Below are positions 12,641 through 23,937 of a stretch of DNA of 64,000 nucleotides, in pieces. The position numbers and the translations under genes were made by a program. The notes beneath the pieces were generated by a model. It was not told where the DNA came from, did not search any database, and saw only the letters and a list, made by a program, of their open reading frames with translations. Within the stretch, counting starts at the first letter, position 1. Each line of letters opens with the position of its first letter. Source of the DNA: Marchantia polymorpha subsp. ruderalis (taxonomy: Eukaryota > Streptophyta > Marchantiopsida > Marchantiales > Marchantiaceae); assembly GCA_037833965.1 (NCBI GenBank), contig AP031358.1:4658001-4722000 (forward strand), read 5' to 3'.

Positions 12641-14002
12641 AGGATTTAAAGAGAAGATCGTTCAAAGATATAAATATAAACTCTGAAAATGAGATATCCC
12701 AACAATGGTTATACTCTCCTTTATACAGCTCTCATCAACAAGTACAAGTATATAAGATTTGATCAAAACCATCCATATCACTCATAGTGGATGTATGATG
12801 TGACTAATAACCCTAACAATCACATGGATCGCTGACGTGACGCTCTCAAGTAACACACTAATTAACACATTCAATTCTTACCTAATAAATGACTCTGTCA
12901 ACTAACACACCAACTCTTTACTTACCAAACGCGCGGATCGTTAATGTGACAGCTGTGATCAATGCACGTTAAAATATGTATATCAACATTTTGAACAACC
13001 TATACTTTAGTTCTAACTAACTAAAGATTGTTACAACACGTTGCGATCGCTCTCTTGATCTACCACACACTTCTTAAAGATTCAATTGCAACCAGATAAT
13101 TACTGCATGCAATACATAATCTTTAAATTTGATGTGTTTTTTATATGGTATTATTTTCAAATTGAACGGTTGAGACCTGTATTACTATAAAATACACTTC
13201 AAAATCGGTACAAATGAAATAGACATATTCATACATGTAGAGAGATGGGAATCCCAAGGAACAAAAATGATAAAAACTCAAATACTGTATCATCAAAACT
13301 CAATGCGAAGCGTCTACAATTTGTACATTCACCTATGCAAATAAGAAAGTATGAGAACGTGATAGTACACAACAATGAAAGAAAAAGCCAGAAAGGAAAG
13401 GTTCAAATCTGGCACTAATAAACTGCATATAATAACGCTTTTGTGATACCACTGTAATTGAGAGCAACGAGTAAGCAAAACACATATAATCATCGTCAGT
13501 GATAGTGTAATACATTGTTGAATCTAGCGCCAGTTACATGCAATAGTTAATTCGATACATAGGGAACACACAGCGTCAGTGACATTGTAATTTATTCTCA
13601 AATTTGACAATAGTTGTGAGCAGTAGCGAGGACACAAAGTCAATGACAATACAATTTGTTGACAAATCTTGCAATTTTTATTGGCAGTAGTTGATTTGAA
13701 ACAAAATTTATGCAACTTTCAGGTTTAAAGAAGCAAACAAGTATAGACAAGCAATCACTATGAGAGAACACACAAAAAGAAATATGTACAAATTTGTACA
13801 ATATTGTCTCCAAATGATCACGAAGAGAGAGAAACACATCAAACAGTTGGCAATAGCGCAACTGTTACAATTTTTCCTCAAGATAAAAAATCCCGATCAT
13901 CTTTAAGATGATTGCGATTTTGCGGCATCGACAAAGTTTCAATTGTGACAAAGGTGTCATTTATTCACAAAATGTCACTTTTAATGAGGTCTAGGCTAAC
14001 CT

Positions 14003-14200
14003 ATGGGGTATCGGAGCTCGTGATGACTCCGCTGGTCAGATGTCCTCATCAGGCTGTCATGTGGTGGTAGCGGATGGCATGTCTAATGCGGAACCTTTCA
14101 ACGAATAAAGACCGAGCTCGAGGTCAGGTCATTAAGGTCCAAACCACACAACCGGCACCGGCAAAGAATACTCGACTCTCATTGGCAGGACTGCTGCCCC
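14003..14200. other. Spacer between the two DNA transposons
   Basis: About 200 bases, more GC-rich than the decayed hAT, with no gene, hairpin or repeat recognised. It ends at the left terminal repeat of the PIF/Harbinger element. Confidence 0.4.
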
Positions 14201-14225
14201 CCTTACCACACGGGAGGGAGCGGCA
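14201..14225 (+). repeat. Left terminal inverted repeat of the PIF/Harbinger element
   Basis: Contains the core TTACCACAC found inverted at both right-hand candidates (20654-20677 and 20751-20778). The exact first base is uncertain because the preceding bases are a run of C. Confidence 0.65.
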
Positions 14226-14398
14226 ATTAGAAAAATCCTAGGTGGCAAAAAAAACTATCGTTCCGGAGTACCAGGCACTTCCGCCCGGAAACCCGATTTT
14301 TACGGAAATTCCAACTCCACGTGGACATTCGCACCTTTTACAAGTTTTTTCGAAGAGCACTTCCACTTGATAGGATTTCTCAAGATTTTCTCGACGCG

Positions 14399-17300
14399 AT
14401 GGAGTCACACGGAACTCTGCCGTATGATTTCACGAATAATGCATCAGGTTCCAACTGTCCGGCTATGGGATCGGATAGCAATACGCAGGGTAATACTACC
14501 ATTCCAATGTCGCCATTTTTCGGAAAGTTTCCACACCCAGGTTTTATTTTTCCACAACCCTTCGTGCATTCACTCCCGGGGATGCACTTTCCACCAGCAA
14601 GTAACATTTCTGCGAGCCTCCCCGTTGGATTCAATACTGGTAATGAGAAAGTCGAATTTAGTGAAGTTGATGCTGTACCGACGAAAATTAGCAAGAAACG
14701 AAGAATTGCTCGTAAAAAACCTGAAATTACTCAGGTGGATGGCGTGAAAGAGGAAATCGACGTTTCAAAGAGTAATGTGCTTTGGAAGGATCATTGGATC
14801 ATTCAACTGATTACACTGCGAGGAGAAATGCATAGTGCATTTTCAGCCCCGCCAAAGCAAGGTGAGTCGCATATTCATTTACTTCAGTTGCTGCCGTGAT
14901 AAGTATATTGCACGATTCGAAACAATTGCTCGCCCAACATTGTTTATGGCCACGAAATCATCGTTGTTCTTTGATTGTAGATTGCTACATTCTTAGATTA
15001 AGTTTCGATCAGTTACATAAATCAAGCTCTGCCGGACAGCGATGTGTTCGCTGCTGTCTTTCTCCTTGAAGAGTACTGCTCGCAGTCCTCGAAAAGTCGT
15101 TTGCAGGTAGAGGACTGAGATTATATAGCAGCATGTAGATGTACGTGAAAGCACGCAATTTACGAGTATCTCGGTTAGTGTATTTGGGATATGAATTACT
15201 GGGGGTATAGATTAATTCTCAGAATACTTCTACCCGAGCAGATCAGTAGGCATATAAGAAGGTGCAGTGCATTTCCTGAATGGATGTGTAAGATTCGAAA
15301 CTATCTGAGATTCTAACAGATTAATTCCGAGATCATATTACTTGCAGGAAGTAGGAAGTCTGAATTGTAACCGGCAGGCTTTGACTGAGTGTTATTTCAC
15401 GCTTTCAGATGACAGTTTCACTTTGAGATTCATACTATCTACTTGACTATCCGAATAACGAAGTAACAAAACATTCAAGCAAACTGTGAAATCCATTTTT
15501 CCTTCATAGCAATATGTACCACTACAATCTCTTTACTTACTCGATTTCAAGATTCTCCCGTGAATGTGTCCATTTTGTGGCGGGTTCAAATCTTGGTGGG
15601 TTGGCAGGCAGAGCCATATCAACTTCCCTTCGTTGTGATCTCCAGTTGTCCATACCGTCTTGTATCTGTGCACATGAACTTAGGAAACTTATAAACTTAT
15701 ATACTTAGAAACAATAACATTAGAATCGATTTTGAAGAATTGTCTACAGTCGATACACTAAATTGAGTTGCAAGTGTTTTCTTACACTTCGTTCGCATAT
15801 CAGTTATTGTTACTATTGTTAAGTATGCTTAATCTAATGCCTTTTTTAACAAGGAACAGTAGTGCATGCTTGGTAAAATCCATGTGCTTCACATGGTCAG
15901 CTTTTATTCTGAGTTTACATTCTGAGCTCATATCATGTGAGGTCTATCAATCATAGGTTGTGATACAGCCTTAGACAGCTTTAGTACTTCTTTTTTACAA
16001 AATGCATTCAGCATAATTTGAAGCGTGCATTGTAGAGCTGGAGTGGCGTGAGCACGTACTCTCTAAGCTAACTCTAGAATAATCAGCTTTCATGTGATTA
16101 AGCTTAGAAGTACACCGGGTCTGAAAGTTGAAGAGGTAAAACACAACCTTCTAAACCTGTTGAAATTTAATCTCTTGCGGGAATACCACTAAGACTTCTT
16201 TGTTCCAGATAATTATTCAACACATTACTTCTACATTGAGTACCACCAACTATGACTTACGAATGCCCGTCTAAAGTGGTAACAATTTAGACAACCTCCA
16301 CCTCTACTAGCAGTTTGACGGCCGTAAAAACCAAAAAGCATTTAATTGTTTGTGCATTAAGAGGGAAGTCTCCATCATCAGTCTTCTTTCTTATCCTCAG
16401 TGTTTGTCTCTTTATTTCTTATCAATCTTGCCCTTTACCTTGCTCTGGTGGTGTACTGTTTGTGTTTGACAGAATAAAGGACCTGTAGTTTAAGCTATGC
16501 ATACTCCTGTTTTATTTCTGATTCTACTTTTATTCTCTAGTTACCTGCGTTCAGGGTGTAAGTGCCTCTGGTCAGTACTTCAGCCTTTCCTTGCCTTGAG
16601 AACACTCTGAAGTCAACATGTTCGTATCAGACCTCTAAATACGTCGAAGCCGATTTCGCGATTGGACCTATATCTGAAAATTATACACACAAGAGATCTT
16701 TACTTCCAGTTCTCAGCTAGAATACTTGTGACTGTCGGGTCTATTTATCCTGCATGGTTCCCAAAATGTCCTTTTATTAATGTTCGTCAGGGATGATCCA
16801 GCCGCCTTTGTTCAGTTTATTGCAATTATACTGCCGATTTGGACGAAATGTGTTCTCGTTGAGTTTTTCTTTGTCTGGACTGGTGAAGTTGGTTGTGGTT
16901 TTCTTGTTGCTACTCCTCTGTCGTAGGGAAATGTCGATACCATGGTAAGATGATCAAAGATCTGTTGAACCAACTCTTCTCAGTACACCCGCTCTTATTT
17001 ATTGTGACAGGGTGGAATCCTCAAAAAGCTGTGACATTTCTTGACAACCATGATATTGGTTCAACTCAGCGACATTGGTGCTTTCCTGACAAGAGGGTGC
17101 TGATGGGATATGCCTACATCCTGACACATCCTGGCATTCCTTGTATTGTAAGCAGCACGTAGACTGAAAATCCCAATCACTTCTAGCTATATATGGCCCC
17201 AAGGCTGAGTAACTTGTACCAGCACACACATAGCACTATACACGATTTTTTTATGTTTCTGATGTCTCAGCAAACATGTACACCCGATTGACTTCACTTA

Positions 17301-18423
17301 ATTTTAACAGAAAGAACTTATTTCTTTCTTTCAAATTTATTTCACAACTTGTTACACCTACTTCGAGCTTGTGTTGCTTGTGCTTAGGTGTTGATAATTC
17401 TTCTACGTTGGATACATATGCTACTGGATCCGGTGGTTGTTCTCAGGCTTCTCTTGGCCACAGGCCGCCAAGAGTTGTGTACAAATCAGATATTTGCATT
17501 CCATGCTTACTTATAGTAGCATATAGATTGCCTTCAAACAATGCATCTACTAGAAGAGTCACAGATTTCCGAGCTGGTATACAACAGGATTCTATTATAG
17601 AGTTTCTTTTCTATTGCATACACCATGTATGCCTACAGTGCCTAAAATCATCATGAAGCAGTCAATTTTTTCCCCATCGTTATGTTAGTTGATGGATTCT
17701 GTCTAGTAGGTATACCTTGTGTGCTACGAACAAATGTGCTCACATATCTTTGTACAATATCTAGAACTGCGACTGTTTGCACGCTTCTTTTGTCTTGGCT
17801 TTTGGTTTTGAAGTTGATCAGAAACAGATACTGCACATGATCATAAAAGCTATGCTTAGTGAGTTAGTAATTTAGTGTATGTCAATTCTCTTTGATTGTG
17901 TTTTTTAATACACTCTTATGCGTTTATGTTTTGTTCAGGTGTCGATAATTGGTCACGGCTTCACACGAAGCTTGTGTCCATGTGTCCTGATTTCAATAAA
18001 GACAGTGAAGCATGTAGAAAAAAATGGAGTTCCATCTATACCGAATACAAAGAAGACAAGGCAATGAATATGAAGTCGGGATCGCAACGATCGGAGAAAT
18101 GTCGATGGTATCTCTTGGTGGACGAGTTTATGTTTGACAGGGCAAACGTAGTTTCACATGCCCATGCCGATGTTATGGACGGAGATGGAGTGAAGTGCAG
18201 CGTCACTTCGGAGACAAATACAAAGGAGCAAAAAAGTGGGGAGAGTTCATCAAAATCACCGGAGCCTAAACGAAAAGAGGATTTGTTCTTGGAAAGATGT
18301 CTTGGAGAGCTGAAAGAGAGTAGTAAGATTATGCTAGAGAGTTTGAAGAGCAATGATGATATAAAAATGGCACTATTAATGAGTATGCAAAAAACCATGG
18401 AGAAATTGGTTGATAAACTCTAG
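14399..18423 (+). CDS. Myb/SANT (trihelix-like) DNA-binding protein of the PIF/Harbinger element
   Basis: Two exons, 14399-14861 and 17939-18423, join in frame (G|GT) to give 315 residues. The donor is GTGAGT and the acceptor is TTGTTCAG. The start is the first ATG (MESHGTLPY); an upstream in-frame GTG at 14321 is a weaker choice. The N-terminal half is low complexity, with a basic patch KKRRIARKK. The Myb/SANT domain (about residues 127-195) spans the splice junction: [16 protein letters not shown], then [10 protein letters not shown], then [16 protein letters not shown], with the regular tryptophans. The C-terminus (about 250-315) is charged and helical. In PIF/Harbinger elements this second protein partners the transposase and helps bind the element ends. 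The 3,077-bp intron is unusually long and holds an alpha-amylase exon. Confidence 0.85.
17011..17147 (+). pseudogene. Alpha-amylase (GH13) exon carried inside the Myb gene intron
   Basis: A 137-bp exon-like piece with an AG acceptor (TTGTGACAG) and GTAAGC donor in the same orientation as the host gene. It encodes a [20 protein letters not shown] block followed by [14 protein letters not shown]. This is the GH13 region IV block with the conserved NHD (the invariant active-site Asp) as in plant alpha-amylases. It is 137 bp, not a multiple of three, so including it between the Myb exons would shift the frame. No neighbouring amylase exons were recognised. Capture by the transposon is the likely origin. 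Confidence 0.85.
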
Positions 18424-19201
18424 TTGAAGAATAATTTAGGTGTACAGTATGTAAGAGAAATGGATTTTAGATTATTCTTTATGTCTTCACGACATGAAAT
18501 GACAATGTGATACTCATACTAATACATTGTTGATTTGTTTGATGGTTTTTCAAACCTTTTGAGTTCTGTTTGTTTCTTTTTTCAAGAACTAAAGTTGGTT
18601 GATTCTTCTAGCACTTTTGAGCCTGCTTTCACGTAGAGTAATGTTTGTATTCATTTGTATAGAGTTGAAGCATGTACAAGGTACAAGCTTGATGTAGCAT
18701 AATGTCTGTATTCATTTGTACACCAATTTGAACGACTGGTGTCATGACTAATCAGTATGAGAACCAGAAAATTACTCTTGTCCGAAGGACAGTACAGTAA
18801 TTTCTCTGACCTGTTCTGATTTCTTTTGCTTAACTTGTCAGTAGTGCATTAAAATACAAGGTGAAACAATGAGTTCAAAGTGTGTTGATTGCGCATGGAA
18901 TTTAGAGTGATAATAGATTTCTCTGATTATGAAGCATGTACTTGGATCAGTAGATGTGGATTTTATTATATGTAGATATTACGTTAATCCTCATAACAGA
19001 TGTCTAACGCCACAAGTCTAAATAGTTCACTAAAAAATTTACTACTTGCTAGCTTCAGAAAATGCACCGAACATCAAATACTAGGCTAGACTACTCAACG
19101 TCCATGGAAAATGTTTCCGCCATACACTCTCCTGTTTTTGCCATCCACAAACTCCTGGCAATGCCGTTCCGCCTTGCAGACAACTCCTTTGCAGTTTTAC
19201 C
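18424..19201. other. Convergent 3' region between the two PIF/Harbinger genes
   Basis: AT-rich, non-coding. It presumably contains the 3' ends of both transcripts. No separate feature is supported. Confidence 0.5.
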
Positions 19202-20497
19202 TCAAGTTGTCATTGAAATTTGAAATTCTCTTGCGATCTTTTGTTTGAAGTACTCCAATGTTTCTCGAGAGTTGTCTTCAATTCCAGCAAGGCTATGTAA
19301 AGCATGGTTAGCCACTGCAAGCTTCTCTTGTCTCGCAAGACCCGAAGGTGTCATAAGTGACAATCCATTGTGCACTTCATCTGATGCCTCTTGCAACCAC
19401 TCTGTTTTCCAGAAGTTGTCTCCTAGGATGATGCACATGTTATGTAACACAAGGCAAGTACTCACCAACTCAGGCATGTTCTTCAGTTTCACGTCAACTC
19501 CTTTTAACAATATTCGCCACCTACCCTTAAGCATTCCAAATGCTCGCTCAATGCACATACGAGTGGAACTCTGAACAAAGTTCCAGTTGTATTCCTCTCG
19601 AGTTAGCCCGTCTTTGTGACCTCTGAAGGGAGCTAACATCCAAGGGCGGCATGGGTAGGCCGCATCCCCAACCAAAGCATAAGGCGCAAGCTTTCCAGCT
19701 TCGCAAAATTGCCCAATTGCGGTTCTTCCCCATAAGTTAGCGTCATGCATGGATCCGGCCCATCCTATGTCAAAATCCCAAAATAGGCACTTGCTAGATA
19801 CAACACCTTGCAATAGTATAGAGTGAAATCCTTTACGATTGTAATAATCAGCCGCATGTAGACTAGGTGCCACAATTGGTATGTGAGAACCATCCACCGC
19901 ACCAACCACATACGGTATTCCATGAATATCTTCAAACTCTCTAGCAAATTTATCCATAGTGGTGGTGGAAGGCCACCGAATGAATCTCTTGAGAAGTAGC
20001 AATTTCACAGCATGAGTGAACTGATTAACAGCCTGTTGACTTGTTGAAAGACCAATCCTATATAAATCCGCAATGCTCTGCATGGAGTTACCTGTGGCCA
20101 ATCTTGAAATGGAGACCGCAACCTTCACTTGAACCGATATAGCCGAGCGCATGTTGGTATCTTGTCTCCGCAATGAAGTCGCAAGAGTGGAACACAGGAA
20201 CTCAAAACTCGAAACATCCATTCGCATGCGACTCTTGAACTCCCTCGCATTGAATGATCCGAGTAAGTTTCGATCAAAAAACCCAGGTTCCCCCAACCCT
20301 CTATCATGGGCCCATAAACGTCGAGATCTTGTGACTCTCCCTAGCATGAATCTTTGCACCATAATCGAAATGCAATAGGTTTGATGCCAGTTCCACATCA
20401 AGATGATACTTTGATCTCTATCAAGAGATTCCATCGTGCAAAACAGAGTGAACTGCAATAAAAGAACGAAAATGAGACTATGGACGTCATTGTCCAT
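19202..20497 (-). CDS. PIF/Harbinger transposase (HARBI1-like, DDE_Tnp_4)
   Basis: Uninterrupted 431-residue frame starting at ATG 20497-20495; a second Met at residue 22 is also possible. It is an RNase H-fold nuclease that excises and inserts the element. Catalytic residues are in place: D202 in GAVDGSHIPI, D278 in LVGDAAYP and E317 in IERAFGMLKGRW, with the usual MHDANLW block between the first two. The region before the catalytic domain (about 95-175) is the helical DNA-binding part. It is convergent with the Myb/SANT gene. Length is normal for the family and no stop or frameshift is seen, so the copy may still be active or only recently silenced. Confidence 0.93.
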   Translation of the reverse strand: MDNDVHSLIFVLLLQFTLFCTMESLDRDQSIILMWNWHQTYCISIMVQRFMLGRVTRSRRLWAHDRGLGEPGFFDRNLLGSFNAREFKSRMRMDVSSFEFLCSTLATSLRRQDTNMRSAISVQVKVAVSISRLATGNSMQSIADLYRIGLSTSQQAVNQFTHAVKLLLLKRFIRWPSTTTMDKFAREFEDIHGIPYVVGAVDGSHIPIVAPSLHAADYYNRKGFHSILLQGVVSSKCLFWDFDIGWAGSMHDANLWGRTAIGQFCEAGKLAPYALVGDAAYPCRPWMLAPFRGHKDGLTREEYNWNFVQSSTRMCIERAFGMLKGRWRILLKGVDVKLKNMPELVSTCLVLHNMCIILGDNFWKTEWLQEASDEVHNGLSLMTPSGLARQEKLAVANHALHSLAGIEDNSRETLEYFKQKIAREFQISMTT

Positions 20498-20653
20498 TGT
20501 GACAATCTATGGAAAGAAGGTGAAGATGATTTAGGGTGAAAGAGTCTACTGGGAAAGTGAAGAAAATGAGCACTGAAGTTTAGGGATTTGAGACATGAAA
20601 AATTTTGATGTGATAGTTCTATTTCTTCTCGCCGATATCTCTCTCTTCACCCC

Positions 20654-20677
20654 TGCCGCTGCCGGCCGTGTGGTAGG
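20654..20677 (-). repeat. Inner right terminal repeat of the PIF/Harbinger element
   Basis: As reverse complement it reads CCTACCACACGGCCGGCAGC, the best match to the left end (20 of 25 positions, including the inner GCGGCA). Confidence 0.6.
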
Positions 20678-20678
20678 T

Positions 20679-20716
20679 GTAGACACCCCTTGTCCACCTG
20701 GACAAGGGGTGCCTAC
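20679..20716. repeat. Strong palindrome between duplicated transposon ends
   Basis: Perfect 12-bp arms CACCCCTTGTCC / GGACAAGGGGTG (684-695 and 700-711 of the 20-kb block) flank the loop ACCT. Outer GTAG/CTAC arms are separated by single mismatches. It lies between the two right-end repeats. Confidence 0.85.
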
Positions 20717-20750
20717 GAAGATTCTTTATTACCCTAGCCAGGAGCTCCTT

Positions 20751-20778
20751 GCGGGCTGCCGGTAGTGTGGTAAGGGCC
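20751..20778 (-). repeat. Outer right terminal repeat of the PIF/Harbinger element
   Basis: As reverse complement it begins GGCCCTTACCACACTACCGG and is followed outward by TAA, the expected TWA target. It may be the true element end or the end of a small related MITE joined to it. Confidence 0.55.
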
Positions 20779-20781
20779 TAA

Positions 20782-23700
20782 GTTTACCATGTTACATGCT
20801 ATACGTGGAGGAGGTAAGAACGTGAAAATCATATGAAAGACGAGTGGTACAGTTTTTACCAAGTTACTTGAATTGATCGAATCCAATAGTTTGTTCAAGT
20901 CCTTACACGCTCAAGACTCGAGACTTTTTTTCCCGTTCCTCAAATGAATGTGATTGCCAAGATAATAAGAAAAAATGTTTCATCCCTTGATCGCCTGCAT
21001 GCAATGATTGCATGCAAGTCTCTTCATATTCCGTCACGATCAGGTGAAATGTTGTCGATCATGCCATACAACGAACTAAAAGTGCTCGTTTCAAAGCTCA
21101 TTCATGCTCGTAATGCAAAGCTCCGTTCAGCCTTGAGCTATTTTCCTGTGCTTGTGGATCACAGCTTTGTACTCAATTCGTTGGCTTTCTCACCTGCTGC
21201 CATGAGAATCTTTGCACTGACATGCTCTTAGTATACAAGGAAATCTTGAAGATTGCACGTCACCGCCGTATCCTGCTCGTGGTGAGCGATGCAGGCAATG
21301 CAGGGTGGTCGGACATTGAGAAGGCTTGAGCAGTAATGACAGCTTGAGGTAGCAGCATCCGGATATTAGCATGTTCACGTTACAGCACTCGAGCGAGCTT
21401 GCACAGCGTAATCAAACATGTCAGCTTCGGTCTTCAGTCTCGGTGGACCACAATCATACATGGGCCCCAGTATGTAAGATTATATTCAATCTGTCTGCCT
21501 CAAACCGACGACGACATGTGCAGTCTCTGTGCAGGATTGCACGCATCTTTCGAGTCCACCCACGAAAGTAGTGGCGGGCCGCTTAGCCACAGGAGGTTTG
21601 AAATGTGAAATTGGTACATTTGTGCAACGAGCAGAACCTCTTTTGGTCGGGATGGGTTGGGCGACGGGCGAGGGCCGACGTCACTACCCAAAGTGCGTGT
21701 TTCAAGTGGCCAGAGTCGCAGCAAGGTATTGTCTCTTGCGGATCCGCTGGAGCCACAGCGAGCGCACTGTTTCGCCCTGCACAATGATGGGACTGGATTG
21801 CAGGGAGCGAGCACGCATTGTGCGGGTCAGACATTCTGTTCATGGACATAATTGACCTGATCGACTGTTGACCCCAGGTCGATCTTGCTTTACTGTTTTG
21901 GAAGATCGGTTGCAATGAAAGGTCCGTGCACAGAGAATTTTGTACGAAGCATGGGAATCTAATTGTTGTGAAAGGGTAGCCACTAATCCGATTCATGCTT
22001 TGATCTAACTTAATGTGCTTGGTAGTGGATCTCATTTCATCGTCAAGTGGAAGCCACTTGACAATGAAATGGATCAGGGCTGCCAAATGCCTTCGAAGCT
22101 GCGCACCTCGAAGTAATTATGATGCAACAGATGAAATCGTGAGGAGGTCAGATGCCGTGGAGGCGTGCGTGTGATAAATAATTTTACATTGTACATTTTA
22201 CATTTTACATTTTACATTGTCGTTCAGAACTGAACGACAATGTAATTAAGCTAATGACGAACGTGAACATGAGGAAACAACGACGCTAGTTTATTTGCTG
22301 TCAGAAATTTAATAAGAAACGCGTGCATAGCAGAACCTAAGGCAAGTCAAGAACCTCAGGCACAGTACTTAGAAATAAAACGTTCTATACGAAACACCAA
22401 CTCTTCTTGTGTAAGGCCTAATTGCAGATCTGTTCAATATTACCTGGAACCGTCAAATATCCCGCCGATCAATTCATCCAGTCCCGGTGGCACAAATTTT
22501 GAGCCTGGACGGGAGTTACAAAATGTTAATTTCTGTTGAATTCGGTCCTCTGCAGATGATTCTTGATACCTTACGTGCGCCCGGTCTGCCACACTTTGTT
22601 CCTGACGACGGTCACTGGCTTCAAGTTGAAAGTTGAGGCTGCTAATACGCGCACCGATGAATAAAGCCTGGGTCCTTCACTGCGTCTGAAAAAGAGTTGC
22701 TCCTCACGAATACTCCCGATTCCTTCATAAGTGGCGGCCACAGCACTGTGAAACTCTTATCTTTGTCGTGGTTGCCTGTTCTTTGCTCAAAAGAGATGTC
22801 AGGTTGACGTGCTTAACCTTTACATGTTAAGCTTACATGTTCTTTGCTGATTCAAGAACGAGATGAAGCTCTTGATTTTATCACGTAAACGAGTATTTAG
22901 AATAAAGTCGAAGCCGGACTTCTACCAGCGGTTGCGTGTCACACAAACGGATCAATGGGCCATGTGGAGAAATCCACGTAAACATCATCCAAATTCAAGA
23001 TCGACCACAAAAGGATACCCGTATACCCAAATAAAATGCAGAGTTTGTTATCGTTGAAGCGGAATATCTTGATGGGTAGAGATCAGGTGCTGCAATCTTT
23101 CAAAGATTTAATATTTGGAAGTATGAACGGATAATAGAAGGCTTGTATCCGACCCACATTGTATGATTGATACATACACAAGCGGCAGAGTAATACCGTC
23201 CGTGCTACTGACTGAGAGCAAAGGAAGGAGGAGGATAGATGGGGAATGAAGAGAGGTTGATGAAGGACAGTAAAAAAACATCCTCAAATACAGCGGATAT
23301 CATTCCCAATTGGTGCGGAGCTTCCAGACATTAAGACTTTAGCTTCATCGGTCAGCTCACTTATCTCGGGACCAAAAGATGACAACGTTTATTTACAAAT
23401 TTATTGAACTTCATATTCCCGCAATTTGATCTGTTACAAGCTTACTCAGCGAGGAACTAGAACTGCACGGAAAACATGATTCGCGTAAGATAAGATGTAT
23501 ACTTACACTTAACCAAATTTTTAACCACCGACAGCGTACGTCTGCGAGGTAGTGTTGAACGAAAGCAGACTTGAGGCTACAGTTAGCGAGACAAATATCA
23601 TATAGTTACGTTGTGACAATACAGTGAGCGGAGGACGGCAATAAAACAAGAGCTGGAGGCTGCAATAGGGAGCAGACCTGAGGTATTTAAGGGGGAAGGA

Positions 23701-23937
23701 CACAAATCAAACAAATTGCAGAAAGAATCCAGGAAAACAGAACAAGTGTTCAATGAGTAAGGGCTATTGCATCCCGTAAACAACTTTTTGATCAGACACA
23801 TGTATTATACAATTTCTGAGGTGGCTTCATCAACTCCTCATGTTGCTCACAATACAACCCGACAGACCAAGACCCGCCTGCACAACTTGCACTGACGAAA
23901 AAATGGAGTCACAAAATTGACCCTAGAAAATTATCAA
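20782..23937. other. Intergenic region with TLS1-like gene 3' flank
   Basis: No coding region is supported; frames here lack known domains. The right-hand part must contain the 3' UTR of the minus-strand Hep_59 gene; minus-strand AATAAA-type signals (TTTATT on the plus strand) occur at about 23388-23405. Confidence 0.4.
22212..22245. repeat. Perfect 16-bp inverted repeat with 2-nt loop
   Basis: Arms TTACATTGTCGTTCAG (22212-22227) and its exact reverse complement (22230-22245) flank AA. It is preceded by several direct copies of TTTTACAT at 22188-22215. It resembles a very small foldback element. Confidence 0.85.

Larger units (their letters stand above)
9162..14002 (-). mobile_element. Decayed hAT-like DNA transposon
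   Basis: About 4.8 kb bounded by imperfect inverted repeats of roughly 35 bases. The left end reads AGGCTAACCCTGACCTCATT from 9162; the right end, as reverse complement from 14002, begins AGGTTAGCCTAGACCTCATT. Both continue into AAAAGTG(G/A)CATTT. A 22-nt hairpin (AAAAGTGGCA arms) lies at 9182-9203 just inside the left end. The minus strand carries a broken transposase at about 11280-12640. The 8 bases flanking the two ends do not match, so no target-site duplication remains visible. Confidence 0.65.
14201..20778. mobile_element. PIF/Harbinger DNA transposon with both genes
   Basis: The two genes typical of this superfamily, a Myb/SANT DNA-binding protein (plus strand) and a DDE_Tnp_4 transposase (minus strand), lie convergently between inverted repeats. 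The left end CCTTACCACACGGGAGGGAG (14201-14225) matches 20 of 25 positions with the inverted copy at 20654-20677. A second TTACCACAC-bearing end lies at 20751-20778, so the true right end is ambiguous. A TAA trinucleotide, the usual target duplication, follows the outer end at 20779-20781, but no matching copy is seen at the left. Confidence 0.85.

Noticed and set aside
17388-17656. Extra exon of the Myb gene ([13 protein letters not shown])
   Set aside because: Shares only about 12 bases plus an acceptor with the true exon 2; the protein does not continue the Myb domain.
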